A stretch of 64,000 nt of DNA. Source: Citrobacter amalonaticus. GTDB taxonomy: Bacteria > Pseudomonadota > Gammaproteobacteria > Enterobacterales > Enterobacteriaceae. The stretch spans positions 2,356,001 to 2,420,000 of the forward strand of contig JARDVN010000001.1 in NCBI GenBank assembly GCA_028994555.1, read 5' to 3'. Each line of letters starts with the position of its first letter. Position 1 is the first letter of the stretch. A program made the position numbers and the translations under genes. The notes below the pieces were generated by a model. The model did not search any database. It was not told the DNA's origin and saw nothing but the letters and a program-made list of their open reading frames with translations. This document shows, piece after piece, positions 1 to 12,259 of the stretch.

Positions 1-1
1 G

Positions 2-410
2 GCGTTTGTGACCGAGCGCCTGATCAACTGGTCGCTGTCCGATACCACCACCCGTCTGGTGATTCGTATTGGCGTGGCGTACGGATCGGATCTGGATAAA
101 GTGAAAAAAGTCCTGCTCCAGGCCGCGACGGAACATCCAAAAGTGATGCACGATCCTGAACCGGCGGTCTTCTTCACCACCTTCGGTGCCAGTACTCTTG
201 ATCACGAACTGCGTCTGTACGTGCGTGAACTACGCGATCGTAGCCACACGGTGGATGAACTGAACCGGTCAATCGATCGCCTGTGTCGTGAAAACAACAT
301 TGATATCGCCTTTAACCAGCTTGAAGTGCATCTGCGCAACGAGAAGGGGGGATGAGGTGACAGAAGTGAAACGTGAGATCAAAGGCGACGACCCGACGCC
401 AGCGGTGTAA
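2..410 (+). CDS. mscK: MscK/KefA potassium-dependent mechanosensitive channel, C-terminal end (partial)
   Basis: Only the last ~135 residues are present; the gene runs off the left edge. The protein is a large inner-membrane mechanosensitive channel of the MscS superfamily. The visible part is the cytoplasmic beta/alpha domain ([35 protein letters not shown]), which matches E. coli KefA closely. As read, the frame stops at 355 after NEKGG. Removing one G from the G6 run at 346-351 restores the expected tail [23 protein letters not shown] and a stop at 408-410, so the early stop is probably a sequencing error. Confidence 0.9.
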
Positions 411-423
411 ACAAACACTTGCC

Positions 424-525
424 TGCCTGATGACGCTGCTTGCGTCTTATCCGGCCTACAACGCAGGGTATTTTCCAATACCTGCTCAGATAATGTAGGC
501 CTGATAAGCGCAGCGCCATCAGGCA
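424..525. repeat. BIME (paired REP elements)
   Basis: Two inverted REP units (GCCTGATG..ATCCGGCCTAC and GTAGGCCTGATAAGCG..GCCATCAGGC) lie between the convergent mscK and rsmS genes. They can form stem-loops. No coding potential is assigned. Confidence 0.85.
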
Positions 526-542
526 AAACTCAATCCGGTTTG

Positions 543-690
543 TCAGCAGTCTGAGCCACTTTTTTTCATAGTCCCGTTTCACCATTTCCAGCGCTTTCAA
601 AACGGTATCCGGGGCGACATTGTTTTCTTCCAGCAACACAATCAAATCGACGGCCAGTTTGACCTCATCCGGGGCGTTCTCAAGTGACAT
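543..690 (-). CDS. rsmS: Small YbaM/RsmS-like protein (DUF2496)
   Basis: The first 44 residues ([20 protein letters not shown].., VKRDYEKK) match the ~53-residue E. coli YbaM, a small cytosolic protein of the DUF2496 family whose molecular role is not settled. As read, the frame continues into the neighbouring REP sequence. The T7 run at 560-566 looks like T6 with one extra base; with six, the protein ends YEKSGSDC* at 543, giving 48 residues. It lies 14 nt after priC on the same strand, as in E. coli. The C-terminal end depends on the frameshift correction and is less certain than the N-terminus. Confidence 0.75.
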
Positions 691-704
691 ATATTCTCCA
701 GGAA

Positions 705-1232
705 CTAGCGGGTTAAATGCGCCAGAACGCGTTCAATTTTGTCCAGCGCCTTACGACAGCGCGCCAGACGACCTTCATAGATTTCCACTTCACGTTGCAG
801 GCTTTGTTGTTCGTCCAGACGGGTGACCTGAGCCAGTCGCGCCTTGCGCTGCGCGGTCATTTCCTGCAGACGTCGCTCAAACTCCTGATGCTGAATGCGT
901 TTACGCTGCCATTTCGCCAGACCCGGCGAGGCGCAGTCCCATTCTCTGAGCGATCCACTGGCGATTTCACGCGCGATAGCTTCCAGTTGCGACGCCAGAT
1001 GTTCCGCCAGCCAGGCAACCTGAGGGAGTTGTTGTTTTTCCACCGCCTGGCGTAGTGCGCGAAGGTTCGTTCCGGCTTCATCCAGGCAAGCCTGCAACAG
1101 CGTGCTGCGGGTCTGAAAAAGATGGCGATCGAAGCGGGCGCTGAGCGTAGCATGCTGCGCCACCGGCGCACTACGTTGGCGCAGGAGGGCGAGCTGATCT
1201 TCCAGCTTTTGCAGCAGCATGGCGGTTTTCAC
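705..1232 (-). CDS. priC: Primosomal replication protein N'' (PriC)
   Basis: This 175-residue protein has the same length as E. coli PriC. It is basic and helix-rich ([30 protein letters not shown]). PriC is a cytosolic replication-restart factor that helps load DnaB at stalled forks and interacts with SSB. It is upstream of rsmS in the same direction, and the pair probably share a transcript; ybaN is divergent on the other side. Confidence 0.93.
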   Translation of the reverse strand: MKTAMLLQKLEDQLALLRQRSAPVAQHATLSARFDRHLFQTRSTLLQACLDEAGTNLRALRQAVEKQQLPQVAWLAEHLASQLEAIAREIASGSLREWDCASPGLAKWQRKRIQHQEFERRLQEMTAQRKARLAQVTRLDEQQSLQREVEIYEGRLARCRKALDKIERVLAHLTR

Positions 1233-1301
1233 TGTAACACTCCGATGAAAATGATAACTGTTATGCTAAAGTAGCGTTCTGGTTTGCGACATGCCTTTAT
1301 T

Positions 1302-1679
1302 ATGCAACGAATCCTTTTAATCATCACGGGTTGGCTGGCGGTTGTATTAGGGACTCTGGGCGTCGTGCTGCCTGTACTGCCGACGACACCGTTTATCCTG
1401 CTGGCTGCCTGGTGCTTTGCCCGCTCATCGCCGCGTTTCCATGACTGGTTACTCTACCGCTCGTGGTTTGGCAGCTATTTGCGCTTCTGGCAGAAATATA
1501 AGGCCATGCCGCCGGGCGTTAAGCCCCGCGCGATCGTGATGATCCTCATCACCTTCGCCGTATCGCTGTGGTTGACGCCGATGTGGTGGGTACGGATCCT
1601 GCTTCTGGTGATCCTGACGTGTTTGCTGATATTTATGTGGCGAATACCTGTGATTGACGAAAAACAACAAAAGCACTGA
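1302..1679 (+). CDS. ybaN: Inner-membrane protein YbaN (DUF454)
   Basis: A 125-residue protein with three to four hydrophobic segments (about residues 3-25, 24-44, 75-95, 97-117) and the conserved stretch LPTTPFILLAAWCFARSSPR typical of DUF454 proteins. The ATG at 1302 (MQRILLIITGW) matches the E. coli start; an in-frame ATG at 1284 would add six residues without family support. Function is unknown. It is transcribed divergently from priC. Confidence 0.9.
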   Translation: MQRILLIITGWLAVVLGTLGVVLPVLPTTPFILLAAWCFARSSPRFHDWLLYRSWFGSYLRFWQKYKAMPPGVKPRAIVMILITFAVSLWLTPMWWVRILLLVILTCLLIFMWRIPVIDEKQQKH

Positions 1680-1843
1680 AGCATAATAATCGCGGTTGCA
1701 ATTGCGGGCAGTAGCCAGTAAATTCGACCGTTTTCGAGCACAGGCGCACTGGGTCAAATTAATGCAGCCAATAAAGAGGCCGCTTGAAGGATGAAGTGTA
1801 TAGTGCGCCGTGAAGTAACACCGTATTAATCAGGCACAAACTT

Positions 1844-2395
1844 ATGACCGCAACTGCACAGCAGCTTGAGTTTCTCAAAAACAGCATTAAAAGCATTCAG
1901 GATTACCCGAAACCGGGCATTCTTTTCCGTGATGTCACCAGCTTACTGGAAGATCCGAAAGCTTACGCGCTCAGCATCGAATTGCTGGTTGAGCGTTACA
2001 AAAATGCAGGCATCACCAAAGTTGTCGGTACCGAAGCTCGCGGCTTTCTTTTTGGCGCGCCAGTCGCGCTGGGTCTGGGCGTTGGCTTTGTGCCGGTGCG
2101 TAAACCCGGCAAGCTGCCGCGTGAAACGATCGCTGAAAGCTACGAACTGGAATACGGCACCGATCAGCTGGAAATCCACGTTGATGCGATCCACGCCGGT
2201 GATAAAGTGCTGGTAGTTGACGATCTGCTGGCGACCGGCGGCACGATTGAAGCGACCGTGAAACTGATCCGTCGTCTGGGCGGCGAAGTGACCGATGCGG
2301 CGTTCATCATTAATCTGTTTGATATCGGCGGCGAACAGCGCCTGGAAAAGCAGGGCATTAACTGTTATAGCCTGGTTCCTTTTCCGGGGCACTGA
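1844..2395 (+). CDS. apt: Adenine phosphoribosyltransferase
   Basis: This 183-residue protein converts adenine and PRPP to AMP and pyrophosphate in purine salvage. The PRPP-binding motif [13 protein letters not shown] is at about residues 124-136, and the flexible-loop region [11 protein letters not shown] is near residue 86. It has the same length as the E. coli enzyme. It stands alone, followed 209 nt later by dnaX; the spacer holds no feature that I recognise. Confidence 0.97.
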   Translation: MTATAQQLEFLKNSIKSIQDYPKPGILFRDVTSLLEDPKAYALSIELLVERYKNAGITKVVGTEARGFLFGAPVALGLGVGFVPVRKPGKLPRETIAESYELEYGTDQLEIHVDAIHAGDKVLVVDDLLATGGTIEATVKLIRRLGGEVTDAAFIINLFDIGGEQRLEKQGINCYSLVPFPGH

Positions 2396-2604
2396 TTCAG
2401 GCTATCTTATTTGCCATTTTGGCCCCGGTCAGTGCTCTAAATCCTCACGTACTGTCAGTACGCTCCGGTTTTTGCGCGCTGTCCGTCACCAAACTGGCTG
2501 CAACGATGACGCCTGAATATCACCTCTCAACCTCGCTGAATGTGCGAGGTTGTGTTAGCATTCCCCCCCTATGAATCCACCTTCCAGCGTTTCAGAGCCA
2601 GCCA

Positions 2605-4532
2605 ATGAGTTATCAGGTTTTAGCCCGAAAATGGCGCCCACAAACCTTTGCTGACGTCGTCGGCCAGGAACATGTGTTGACCGCACTGGCGAACGGCTTG
2701 TCGTTAGGGCGTATTCACCATGCTTATCTTTTTTCCGGTACCCGCGGTGTCGGTAAAACATCTATTGCCCGTCTGCTGGCAAAGGGGCTGAATTGCGAAA
2801 CCGGCATTACCGCCACGCCGTGTGGCGTGTGTGATAACTGCCGCGAAATCGAGCAGGGGCGGTTTGTCGATCTGATTGAGATCGATGCCGCGTCGCGCAC
2901 CAAAGTTGAAGATACCCGGGATCTGCTGGATAACGTCCAGTACGCCCCGGCTCGCGGTCGATTCAAAGTTTATCTGATCGACGAAGTGCACATGCTCTCT
3001 CGTCACAGTTTTAACGCGCTGCTCAAAACGCTTGAGGAGCCGCCTTCGCACGTCAAATTCCTGCTGGCGACGACCGATCCGCAGAAACTGCCGGTGACCA
3101 TTTTGTCCCGCTGCCTGCAGTTCCATCTTAAGGCGCTGGATGTCGACCAGATCCGCCATCAGCTCGAACACATTCTTGACGAAGAACACATTGCTCACGA
3201 GCCGCGTGCGCTGCAACTGCTTTCCCGTGCGGCCGACGGCAGCCTGCGTGATGCGTTGAGTCTGACCGACCAGGCGATTGCCAGCGGTGACGGCCAGGTT
3301 TCCACTCAGGCGGTGAGTGCGATGCTCGGCACGCTGGATGACGATCAGGCGCTGTCGCTGGTTGAAGCGGTGATTGCCGCTGACGGTGAACGGGTGATGT
3401 CGCTGGTCAACGAAGCCGCAGGGCGGGGCATCGAATGGGAAGCGTTGCTGGTTGAAATGCTTGGTCTGCTGCACCGTATCGCGCTGGTTCAGCTTTCTCC
3501 CGCCGCGCTGGGCAGCGACATGGCGACGATCGAAGTGCGCATGCGTGAGCTGGCGCGCACCGTGCCGCCAACGGATGTTCAGCTTTATTACCAGACGCTG
3601 TTGATAGGCCGTAAAGAACTGCCGTATGCGCCCGACAGACGGATGGGCGTTGAAATGACCTTACTGCGGGCGCTGGCGTTTCATCCACGCATGCCGCTAC
3701 CGGAACCCGAGGTTTCGCGACAATCTTTTGCTCCTGTCGCACCCACCGCGGTAATGACGCCGACGCAGGTGCCGCAACAGTCTGCGCCTGCGCATCAGGT
3801 TTCCGCTGTACCATTGCCGGAATCCACCAGTCAGGTGCTGGCGGCGCGCAACCAACTGCAACGCGCGCAGGGAGCAACCAAAGCAAAAAAGAGTGAACCG
3901 GCAGCCGCACCCGCGCGCGGCCGGTGAATAACGCTGCGCTGGAAAGACTGGCTTCGGTATCAGAACGCGTGCAGGCTCGTCCTGCGCCGTCTGCGCTCGA
4001 ACAGGCTCCGGCGAAGAAAGAAGCCTATCGCTGGAAGGCGACCACGCCGGTTGCTGAAGTGAAAGAGGTGGTGGCGACGCCGAAAGCGCTGAAGAAAGCG
4101 CTGGAGCATGAGAAAACGCCGGAACTGGCCGCAAAGCTTGCCGCAGAGGCGATTGAACGCGATCCGTGGGCGGCGCAGGTCAGCCAGCTCTCGCTGCCAA
4201 AACTGGTTGAACAGGTCGCGCTCAACGCCTGGAAAGAAGAGAACGGCAATGCGGTCTGTCTGCATTTGCGTTCCAGCCAGCGTCACCTGAATTCCAGCGG
4301 CGCACAGCAAAAGCTGGCGGAAGCACTGAGTCAGCTTGCGGGATCAACGGTTGAACTGACCATCGTAGAAGATGATAATCCGGCGGTGCGAACGCCGCTG
4401 GAGTGGCGTCAGGCGATTTATGAAGAGAAACTTGCGCAGGCGCGTGAGTCGATAGTTGCGGATAACAACATCCAGACCCTGCGTCGCTTTTTTGATGCGG
4501 ATCTGGATGAAGAGAGTATTCGTCCCATTTGA
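2605..4532 (+). CDS. dnaX: DNA polymerase III subunits tau and gamma (frame broken after the frameshift site)
   Basis: Clamp-loader ATPase. Features in order are Walker A GTRGVGKTS, a zinc-binding cysteine set (CETGITATPCGVCDNC), Walker B LIDEVHMLS and sensor LATTDPQKLP. The gamma form ends by a -1 shift at the A-AAA-AAG site (3885-3891) followed by GAG-TGA, giving 430 residues, one fewer than E. coli gamma. Reading on in frame 0, which makes tau, hits a stop at 3925-3927. The true tau C-terminal domain (NNAALERLASVSERV.. to DEESIRPI) resumes in another frame and ends at 4532. This is a net -1 or +2 change between 3903 and 3925, unlike every other frame break here. Tau is essential in E. coli, so an error in this hairpin-forming GC stretch is the simplest reading. 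Confidence 0.93.
3869..3925 (+). promoter_or_regulatory. dnaX programmed -1 ribosomal frameshift signal
   Basis: An internal Shine-Dalgarno-like AGGGAG (3869-3874) lies 10 nt before the slippery heptamer A-AAA-AAG (3885-3891), then a GC-rich hairpin (ACCGG.. pairing with ..CCGGT, about 3897-3925). The order and spacing match the E. coli dnaX signal. After slippage the next codons are GAG TGA, ending gamma at 3896. Confidence 0.9.
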
Positions 4533-4570
4533 TCGTAAGCGACGCTTATGGTTGTCATCCCTTAACGTGA

Positions 4571-4914
<344 letters not shown>

Positions 4915-4915
<1 letters not shown>

Positions 4916-5520
4916 TGCAAACCAGCCCGCTGTTAACTCAGCTTATGGAAGCACTGCGCTGCCTGCCGGGCGTTGGCCCGAAGTCGGCGCAGCGCATGGC
5001 GTTTACGCTGCTACAGCGCGATCGCAGCGGCGGGATGCGCCTGGCGCAAGCGCTCACCCGGGCGATGTCGGAAATCGGCCATTGCGCCGATTGCCGCACC
5101 TTCACCGAGCAGGAGGTTTGCAATATCTGTACGAATCCGCGTCGTCAGGAAAACGGCCAGATTTGCGTGGTCGAGAGTCCCGCGGATATCTATGCGATTG
5201 AACAGACCGGGCAGTTTTCCGGGCGCTACTTTGTGCTGATGGGGCATTTGTCGCCGCTCGATGGAATCGGGCCGGATGATATCGGCCTAGACCGCCTTGA
5301 GCAGCGACTCTCCTGTGAGCAACTCAGTGAAGTGATCCTCGCGACCAACCCGACGGTTGAAGGGGAAGCTACCGCGAACTACATCGCTGAACTCTGCGCG
5401 CAGTATGGCGTTGACGCCAGCCGTATCGCCCACGGCGTGCCGGTCGGCGGTGAACTGGAGATGGTGGACGGCACCACGCTGTCGCATTCTCTGGCAGGAC
5501 GTCACAAGATTAAATTCTGA
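4915..5520 (+). CDS. recR: Recombination mediator RecR
   Basis: A 201-residue protein with a helix-hairpin-helix near the N-terminus ([14 protein letters not shown]), a four-cysteine zinc finger (CADCRTF..VCNIC, about residues 57-72) and a Toprim domain ([12 protein letters not shown]). With RecF and RecO it helps load RecA on SSB-coated gapped DNA. It has the same length as E. coli RecR and follows ybaB with a one-base overlap. A hairpin at 5526-5549 (GGAGGC..GCCTCC) without a T-run follows it. Confidence 0.97.
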
Positions 5521-5549
5521 ACAAACGGAGGCTGCGCTCGCGGCCTCCG

Positions 5550-5578
5550 CTTGAAATCCCCCACGGTTGTCCCCATTT
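5550..5578 (+). promoter_or_regulatory. Sigma-32 (heat-shock) promoter of htpG
   Basis: CTTGAAA (5550-5556) and CCCCATTT (5571-5578), separated by 14 nt, fit the sigma-32 consensus CTTGAA..CCCCATNT. It lies 53 nt before the htpG ATG, consistent with heat-shock control as known in E. coli. Confidence 0.85.
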
Positions 5579-5630
5579 CACCCTCAACGTGTTTTTACCA
5601 TTCAAAATGGCATTGTTGAGGTAGATCTAC

Positions 5631-7505
5631 ATGAAAGGACAAGAAACTCGTGGGTTTCAGTCAGAGGTAAAACAGCTTCTGCACCTGATGATCCATTCTC
5701 TGTATTCCAATAAAGAAATTTTCCTGCGTGAGCTTATCTCTAACGCCTCCGATGCGGCGGACAAGCTGCGTTTTCGCGCGCTGTCGAACCCGGACCTCTA
5801 TGAAGGCGACGGTGAACTGCGCGTGCGGGTCTCCTTCGATAAAGATAAGCGTACGTTGACCATCGCCGATAACGGCGTGGGGATGAACCGTGATGACGTG
5901 ATCGATCATCTGGGAACCATCGCGAAATCCGGCACCAAATCCTTCCTCGAATCCATGGGCTCCGATCAGGCGAAAGACAGCCAGTTGATTGGTCAGTTTG
6001 GCGTAGGCTTCTATTCGGCGTTTATCGTTGCGGATAAAGTGACCGTTCGCACTCGCGCGGCAGGCGACAAGCCGGAGAACGGCGTGTTCTGGGAATCAGC
6101 GGGCGAAGGTGAGTACACCGTCGCTGATATCACCAAAGACGATCGTGGCACCGAAATCACCCTGCATCTGCGTGAAGGGGAAGACGAGTTCCTTGATGAC
6201 TGGCGCGTACGTTCCATCATCAGCAAATATTCCGACCATATCGCACTGCCGGTTGAGATTGAAAAGCAGGAAGAGAAAGACGGCGAAACCGTGGTTTCCT
6301 GGGAGAAAATCAACAAGGCGCAGGCGCTGTGGACGCGCAATAAGTCGGAAATTTCAGACGACGAATACAAGGAATTCTACAAGCATATCGCGCACGATTT
6401 TACCGATCCGCTGACCTGGAGCCACAACCGTGTGGAAGGGAAGCAGGAGTACACCAGTCTGCTGTACATCCCGTCTCAGGCGCCGTGGGACATGTGGAAC
6501 CGCGATCACAAACATGGCCTGAAGCTGTACGTTCAGCGCGTCTTTATCATGGACGACGCCGAGCAGTTCATGCCGAACTATCTGCGCTTCGTGCGAGGAC
6601 TTATTGACTCCAACGATCTGCCGCTGAACGTCTCTCGTGAGATCCTGCAGGACAGCACCGTCACCCGTAACCTGCGTAGCGCGTTGACTAAGCGTGTTCT
6701 GCAGATGCTGGAAAAACTGGCGAAGGACGACGCAGAAAAATACCAAACTTTCTGGAAACAGTTTGGCCTGGTGCTGAAAGAAGGGCCGGCGGAAGATCAC
6801 GCTAACCAGGAAACCATCGCTAAACTGATGCGTTTCGCATCGACGCATACCGATTCTTCTGCACAGACCGTCTCTCTGGAAGAGTACGTCTCCCGCATGA
6901 AAGAAGGGCAGGAGAAGATTTACTACATTACTGCTGACAGCTATGCGGCGGCGAAGAGCAGCCCGCACCTGGAACTGCTGCGTAAGAAAGGCATCGAAGT
7001 GCTGCTGCTTTCCGATCGCATCGACGAGTGGATGATGAACTATCTGACCGAGTTCGACGGCAAGCCGTTCCAGTCCGTTGCCAAAGCAGACGAATCCATC
7101 GACAAGCTGGCGGATGACGTTGATGAAAGCGCAAAAGAAGCGGAAAAAGCGCTGACGCCGTTCGTTGAGCGCGTGAAAAATCTGCTGGGCGATCGGGTAA
7201 AAGAGGTGCGTCTGACGCATCGTCTGACCGATACGCCGGCGATTGTCACTACCGATGCGGACGAAATGAGCACCCAGATGGCGAAACTGTTTGCCGCGGC
7301 GGGCCAGGCTGTGCCGGACGTGAAATACATCTTTGAACTCAATCCGGATCACGTGCTGGTGAAACGCACGGCGGAGACGGAAGACGACGCGAAGTTCAGC
7401 GAGTGGGTTGAACTGCTGCTGGATCAGGCGCTGTTTGCTGAGCGCGGCACGCTGGAAGATCCGAACCAGTTTATCCGTCGTATGAACCAGCTGTTGGTTT
7501 CCTGA
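5631..7505 (+). CDS. htpG: HSP90-family chaperone HtpG
   Basis: A 624-residue cytosolic ATP-dependent chaperone. The N-terminal GHKL ATPase motifs are visible: [23 protein letters not shown] and [17 protein letters not shown], followed by the middle domain ([28 protein letters not shown]) and the C-terminal dimerisation domain. It has the same length as E. coli HtpG. A sigma-32 promoter lies directly upstream and a BIME follows the stop. Confidence 0.98.
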   Translation: MKGQETRGFQSEVKQLLHLMIHSLYSNKEIFLRELISNASDAADKLRFRALSNPDLYEGDGELRVRVSFDKDKRTLTIADNGVGMNRDDVIDHLGTIAKSGTKSFLESMGSDQAKDSQLIGQFGVGFYSAFIVADKVTVRTRAAGDKPENGVFWESAGEGEYTVADITKDDRGTEITLHLREGEDEFLDDWRVRSIISKYSDHIALPVEIEKQEEKDGETVVSWEKINKAQALWTRNKSEISDDEYKEFYKHIAHDFTDPLTWSHNRVEGKQEYTSLLYIPSQAPWDMWNRDHKHGLKLYVQRVFIMDDAEQFMPNYLRFVRGLIDSNDLPLNVSREILQDSTVTRNLRSALTKRVLQMLEKLAKDDAEKYQTFWKQFGLVLKEGPAEDHANQETIAKLMRFASTHTDSSAQTVSLEEYVSRMKEGQEKIYYITADSYAAAKSSPHLELLRKKGIEVLLLSDRIDEWMMNYLTEFDGKPFQSVAKADESIDKLADDVDESAKEAEKALTPFVERVKNLLGDRVKEVRLTHRLTDTPAIVTTDADEMSTQMAKLFAAAGQAVPDVKYIFELNPDHVLVKRTAETEDDAKFSEWVELLLDQALFAERGTLEDPNQFIRRMNQLLVS

Positions 7506-7519
7506 TAGTCACAATGTAA

Positions 7520-7602
7520 TGCCGGATGGCGCTAACGCTTATCCGGCCTACAACATCTCGTTGATCGTAGGCCGGATAAGGTGTTACACCGCCATCCGGC
7601 AA
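7520..7602. repeat. BIME between htpG and adk
   Basis: Inverted REP units (GCCGGATGGCGCTAACG..ATCCGGCCTAC and GTAGGCCGGATAAGG..GCCATCCGGC) occupy most of the htpG-adk gap. Confidence 0.85.
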
Positions 7603-7664
7603 TTTCTCTCCTTATTTTTAATTTTCCCGTCATTAACCGTTTCAGCGCAGAGCACCTTCCTTGA

Positions 7665-8381
<717 letters not shown>

Positions 8382-8404
8382 GTTTTTCGCGTAGTGAACC
8401 TTTT

Positions 8405-8520
8405 ATCAGGCCTGCCATTATCGTGTAGGCCTGATAAGCGCAGCGCCATCAGGCTATGGGTGCCGGATGGCGGCGTAAACGCTTTATCCGGCCTACGGGC
8501 ATCGTTAGCGGCATCAGGCA
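8405..8520. repeat. BIME between adk and hemH
   Basis: It contains REP units GTAGGCCTGATAAGCG..GCCATCAGGC and GCCGGATGGCGGCG..ATCCGGCCTAC, plus a short trailing GCATCAGGCA. Confidence 0.8.
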
Positions 8521-8600
8521 AATTCTCGTCTTACCTCTCACAGCAATTAGTTCTTCTTCCTCTCTTTTCCGCTACAATTATCAACAATTTGAATCGATAA

Positions 8601-9572
<972 letters not shown>

Positions 9573-9574
9573 TA

Positions 9575-10537
9575 TTAGCGCAACTGCCTGGTAAAGAAGT
9601 CCGCGCCGTCGCGTAGCGCTTCATCGGCAGATTTCATCATGCGTGAGTAGTGCAGAAAGGCGTGCAGCGTGCCGGGATACATTTTGTATTCGCAGGGCTG
9701 CTGGTGCGCCTGAAGCGTCTGGAAGAGCAGACGGCTGTCGTCGATCAGCGGGTCAAACTCCGCGCCAGCGATAAAGCAGGGCGGCACGTCGCGCGTCAGG
9801 TCGTTGTTGAACAGGCAATAGTACGGCGACTCGCGATCGTCGGCATCTCGCAAATACATTTTTTCGTACATCTCCAAATCCTGGCGGCTGAGACCGTCCC
9901 ACTCACCGCCCATCAGCCGACGACTCACCGAGTCCTGCAAGCCATACAGGCCGTACCACAACAGCACACCTGCCACTGTTCCACAGTGAATCTGCTTATC
10001 CCGCAACCACAGCGCGCTGGCGAGTGCCAGCAAGGCGCCAGCGGAATCGCCGGCAAAGCCAATTTGCGTCATGTTCAACTGATAGTCGTCCGCCTGCTGA
10101 TAAAAGAACTGACAGGCAGCAATGATTTCTTCAAGAGCTTGCGGAAAGCGCGCTTCAGGCGAGAGCGAATAGTCGACGCCGATTACCGTACACTGGGTAT
10201 AGTTTGCCAGCAGGCGCATGATGCGATCATGGGTATCCAGATTCCCGAGAATACAACCGCCACCGTGCAGGTAAAACAGCGTGGCATGGCTGTCCGGCGT
10301 TGGGCTATACAGGCGTGTTGTCACCTCTCCCCATGCCGTGGGGATGGCATATTCCCGCGTTGGCATTTGCGGTGCGTCCGCGTTCCAGAAACGGCGCTCA
10401 AGAATGTAGTGTTGGCGCATCGCTGGCACGTCATCCGCGGCAGGCCAGGGAGGCAAATCGTCCTGCCGGACATTCAGCACCGCACGCATCTCGTCTGAAA
10501 TACTCGCCAGTACGGGAAGTTTATTCTCTGGTTTCAT
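9575..10537 (-). CDS. aes: Acetyl esterase Aes (HSL-family alpha/beta hydrolase)
   Basis: A 320-residue protein, one longer than E. coli Aes. It shows the oxyanion-hole motif [10 protein letters not shown], the nucleophile elbow GDSAG and a C-terminal catalytic Asp/His ([16 protein letters not shown]). It hydrolyses short acyl esters, and in E. coli Aes also dampens the maltose regulator MalT. The start at 10537 ([12 protein letters not shown], with AGGAGCG upstream) matches the family; the frame stays open further upstream, but that part has no family match. Confidence 0.95.
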   Translation of the reverse strand: MKPENKLPVLASISDEMRAVLNVRQDDLPPWPAADDVPAMRQHYILERRFWNADAPQMPTREYAIPTAWGEVTTRLYSPTPDSHATLFYLHGGGCILGNLDTHDRIMRLLANYTQCTVIGVDYSLSPEARFPQALEEIIAACQFFYQQADDYQLNMTQIGFAGDSAGALLALASALWLRDKQIHCGTVAGVLLWYGLYGLQDSVSRRLMGGEWDGLSRQDLEMYEKMYLRDADDRESPYYCLFNNDLTRDVPPCFIAGAEFDPLIDDSRLLFQTLQAHQQPCEYKMYPGTLHAFLHYSRMMKSADEALRDGADFFTRQLR

Positions 10538-10678
10538 AAAACGCTCCTTGTGAAATCGAACCATTGTAAAAGCTTTCGTCGTGGAAACTGCGATCCGTTC
10601 GTCCGTTATTGAAACTCTGTCGTCCTGAGGGGAATGTGCTACCATGCACCGCTCCGTTAGCCACCCGTAAAAACAGCC

Positions 10679-11983
10679 ATGAAATTTCCCGGTAAACGCA
10701 AATCCAAACACTATTTTCCTGTCAATGCACGCGATCCGCTGTTGCAACAAATCCAGCCTGAAAACGAAACCAGCGCCGCGTGGGTGGTGGGGATCGATCA
10801 AACACTCGTGGATATTGAAGCGAAAGTCGATGACGCATTTGTGCAACGCTATGGACTGAGCGCCGGGCATTCACTGGTGATTGAGGATGATGTGGCGGAG
10901 GCGTTGTATCAGGAACTGGTGCGTGAAAATCTGATCACCCATCAGTTTGCCGGTGGCACCATTGGTAACACCATGCACAACTACTCCGTGCTGGCCGATG
11001 ACCGTTCGGTGCTGCTGGGCGTGATGTGCAGCAACATCGAAATTGGTAGCTATGCCTACCGCTATCTGTGCAACACCTCCAGTCGGACCGACCTCAACTA
11101 TCTGCAGGGCGTCGACGGGCCAATAGGCCGCTGCTTTACTCTGATAGGCGAATCCGGTGAGCGTACCTTCGCCATCAGCCCCGGGCACATGAATCAACTG
11201 CGCGCAGAAAGCATTCCGGAGGCGGTGATCGCCGGGGCATCGGCGCTGGTGCTGACCTCGTATCTGGTGCGCTGTAAGCCGGGCGAACCGATGCCGGAAG
11301 CCACCATGAAGGCTATTGAGTATGCGAAAAAACACAATGTGCCGGTGGTGCTGACGCTCGGAACCAAATTTGTCATCGCCGATAACCCACAATGGTGGCA
11401 GGATTTCCTCAAAGAGAACGTTTCAATCCTGGCGATGAATGAAGAAGAGGCTGAAGCGCTAACCGGGGAAAACGATCCGCTGCTGGCGTCTGACAGAGCG
11501 CTGGATTGGGTTGATCTGGTGTTGTGTACCGCCGGACCGGTAGGGCTGTACATGGCAGGCTTTACTGAAGAAGAGGCCAAACGCAAAACCCAGCATCCGC
11601 TGCTGCCTGGTGCGATTGCTGAATTTAACCAGTATGAGTTCAGCCGCGCGATGCGCCATAAAGACTGTCGCAATCCACTACGCGTCTATTCTCATATTGC
11701 GCCGTATATGGGTGGCCCGGAAAAGATCATGAACACCAACGGCGCAGGCGATGGTGCGCTGGCGGCGCTTCTGCACGATATTACCGCCAACAGTTACCAT
11801 CGCTCGAACGTGCCGAATTCCAGTAAGCATAAGTTCACCTGGCTGACCTATTCATCGCTCGCTCAGGTGTGTAAATATGCGAACCGTGTGAGTTATCAGG
11901 TGCTGAATCAGCACTCACCGCGGCTGACGCGTGGGTTGCCTGAGCGTGAAGATAGCCTCGAAGAGTCGTACTGGGATCGTTAA
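10679..11983 (+). CDS. gsk: Inosine-guanosine kinase
   Basis: A 434-residue PfkB-family kinase that phosphorylates inosine and guanosine in purine salvage. The C-terminal anion-hole and catalytic-base motif [13 protein letters not shown] is clear, and the N-terminus [20 protein letters not shown] is as in E. coli. It has the same length as the E. coli enzyme. It is divergent from aes and converges with ybaL across a BIME array. Confidence 0.97.
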   Translation: MKFPGKRKSKHYFPVNARDPLLQQIQPENETSAAWVVGIDQTLVDIEAKVDDAFVQRYGLSAGHSLVIEDDVAEALYQELVRENLITHQFAGGTIGNTMHNYSVLADDRSVLLGVMCSNIEIGSYAYRYLCNTSSRTDLNYLQGVDGPIGRCFTLIGESGERTFAISPGHMNQLRAESIPEAVIAGASALVLTSYLVRCKPGEPMPEATMKAIEYAKKHNVPVVLTLGTKFVIADNPQWWQDFLKENVSILAMNEEEAEALTGENDPLLASDRALDWVDLVLCTAGPVGLYMAGFTEEEAKRKTQHPLLPGAIAEFNQYEFSRAMRHKDCRNPLRVYSHIAPYMGGPEKIMNTNGAGDGALAALLHDITANSYHRSNVPNSSKHKFTWLTYSSLAQVCKYANRVSYQVLNQHSPRLTRGLPEREDSLEESYWDR

Positions 11984-11990
11984 GTCCTCA

Positions 11991-12228
11991 TGCCGGATGG
12001 CGGCGAAAACGCCTTATCCGGCCTACCGTTGCCGTTATCGGTGTCATTACGTAGGCCTGATAAGCGAAGCGCCATCAGGCAAAAATCCTCATGCCGGATG
12101 GCGGCGTAAACGCCTTATCCGGCCTACCGTTGCCGTTATCGGTGTCATCACGTAGGCCTGATAAGCGAAGCGCCATCAGGCAAGAATCCTCATGCCGGAT
12201 GGCGGCGTAAACGCCTTATCCGGCCTAC
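11991..12228. repeat. Tandem BIME array, 101-bp period
   Basis: REP unit GCCGGATGGCGGC begins at 11991, 12092 and 12193, exactly 101 bp apart, alternating with GTAGGCCTGATAAGCGAAGC units. The first two 101-bp units are almost identical, including the linker CCGTTGCCGTTATCGGTGTC. It lies between the convergent gsk and ybaL genes. Confidence 0.92.
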
Positions 12229-12259
12229 AGACAGGACTCACCGTGCTGGGTAACGATGA

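Noticed and set aside
6354..7352. 332-codon open frame antisense to htpG
   Set aside because: HtpG is intact and strongly conserved on the other strand. The frame reads as low-complexity F/R/H-rich sequence without motifs.
9650..10498. Long open frame (282 codons) on the plus strand over aes
   Set aside because: It lies antisense to the well-conserved aes gene, has no ribosome binding site or family signature, and mirrors aes codon structure.
11991..12228. Regularly spaced repeats resembling a CRISPR array
   Set aside because: The repeats are REP units with palindromic stems and the linkers are nearly identical, not unique spacers. No cas gene is present.
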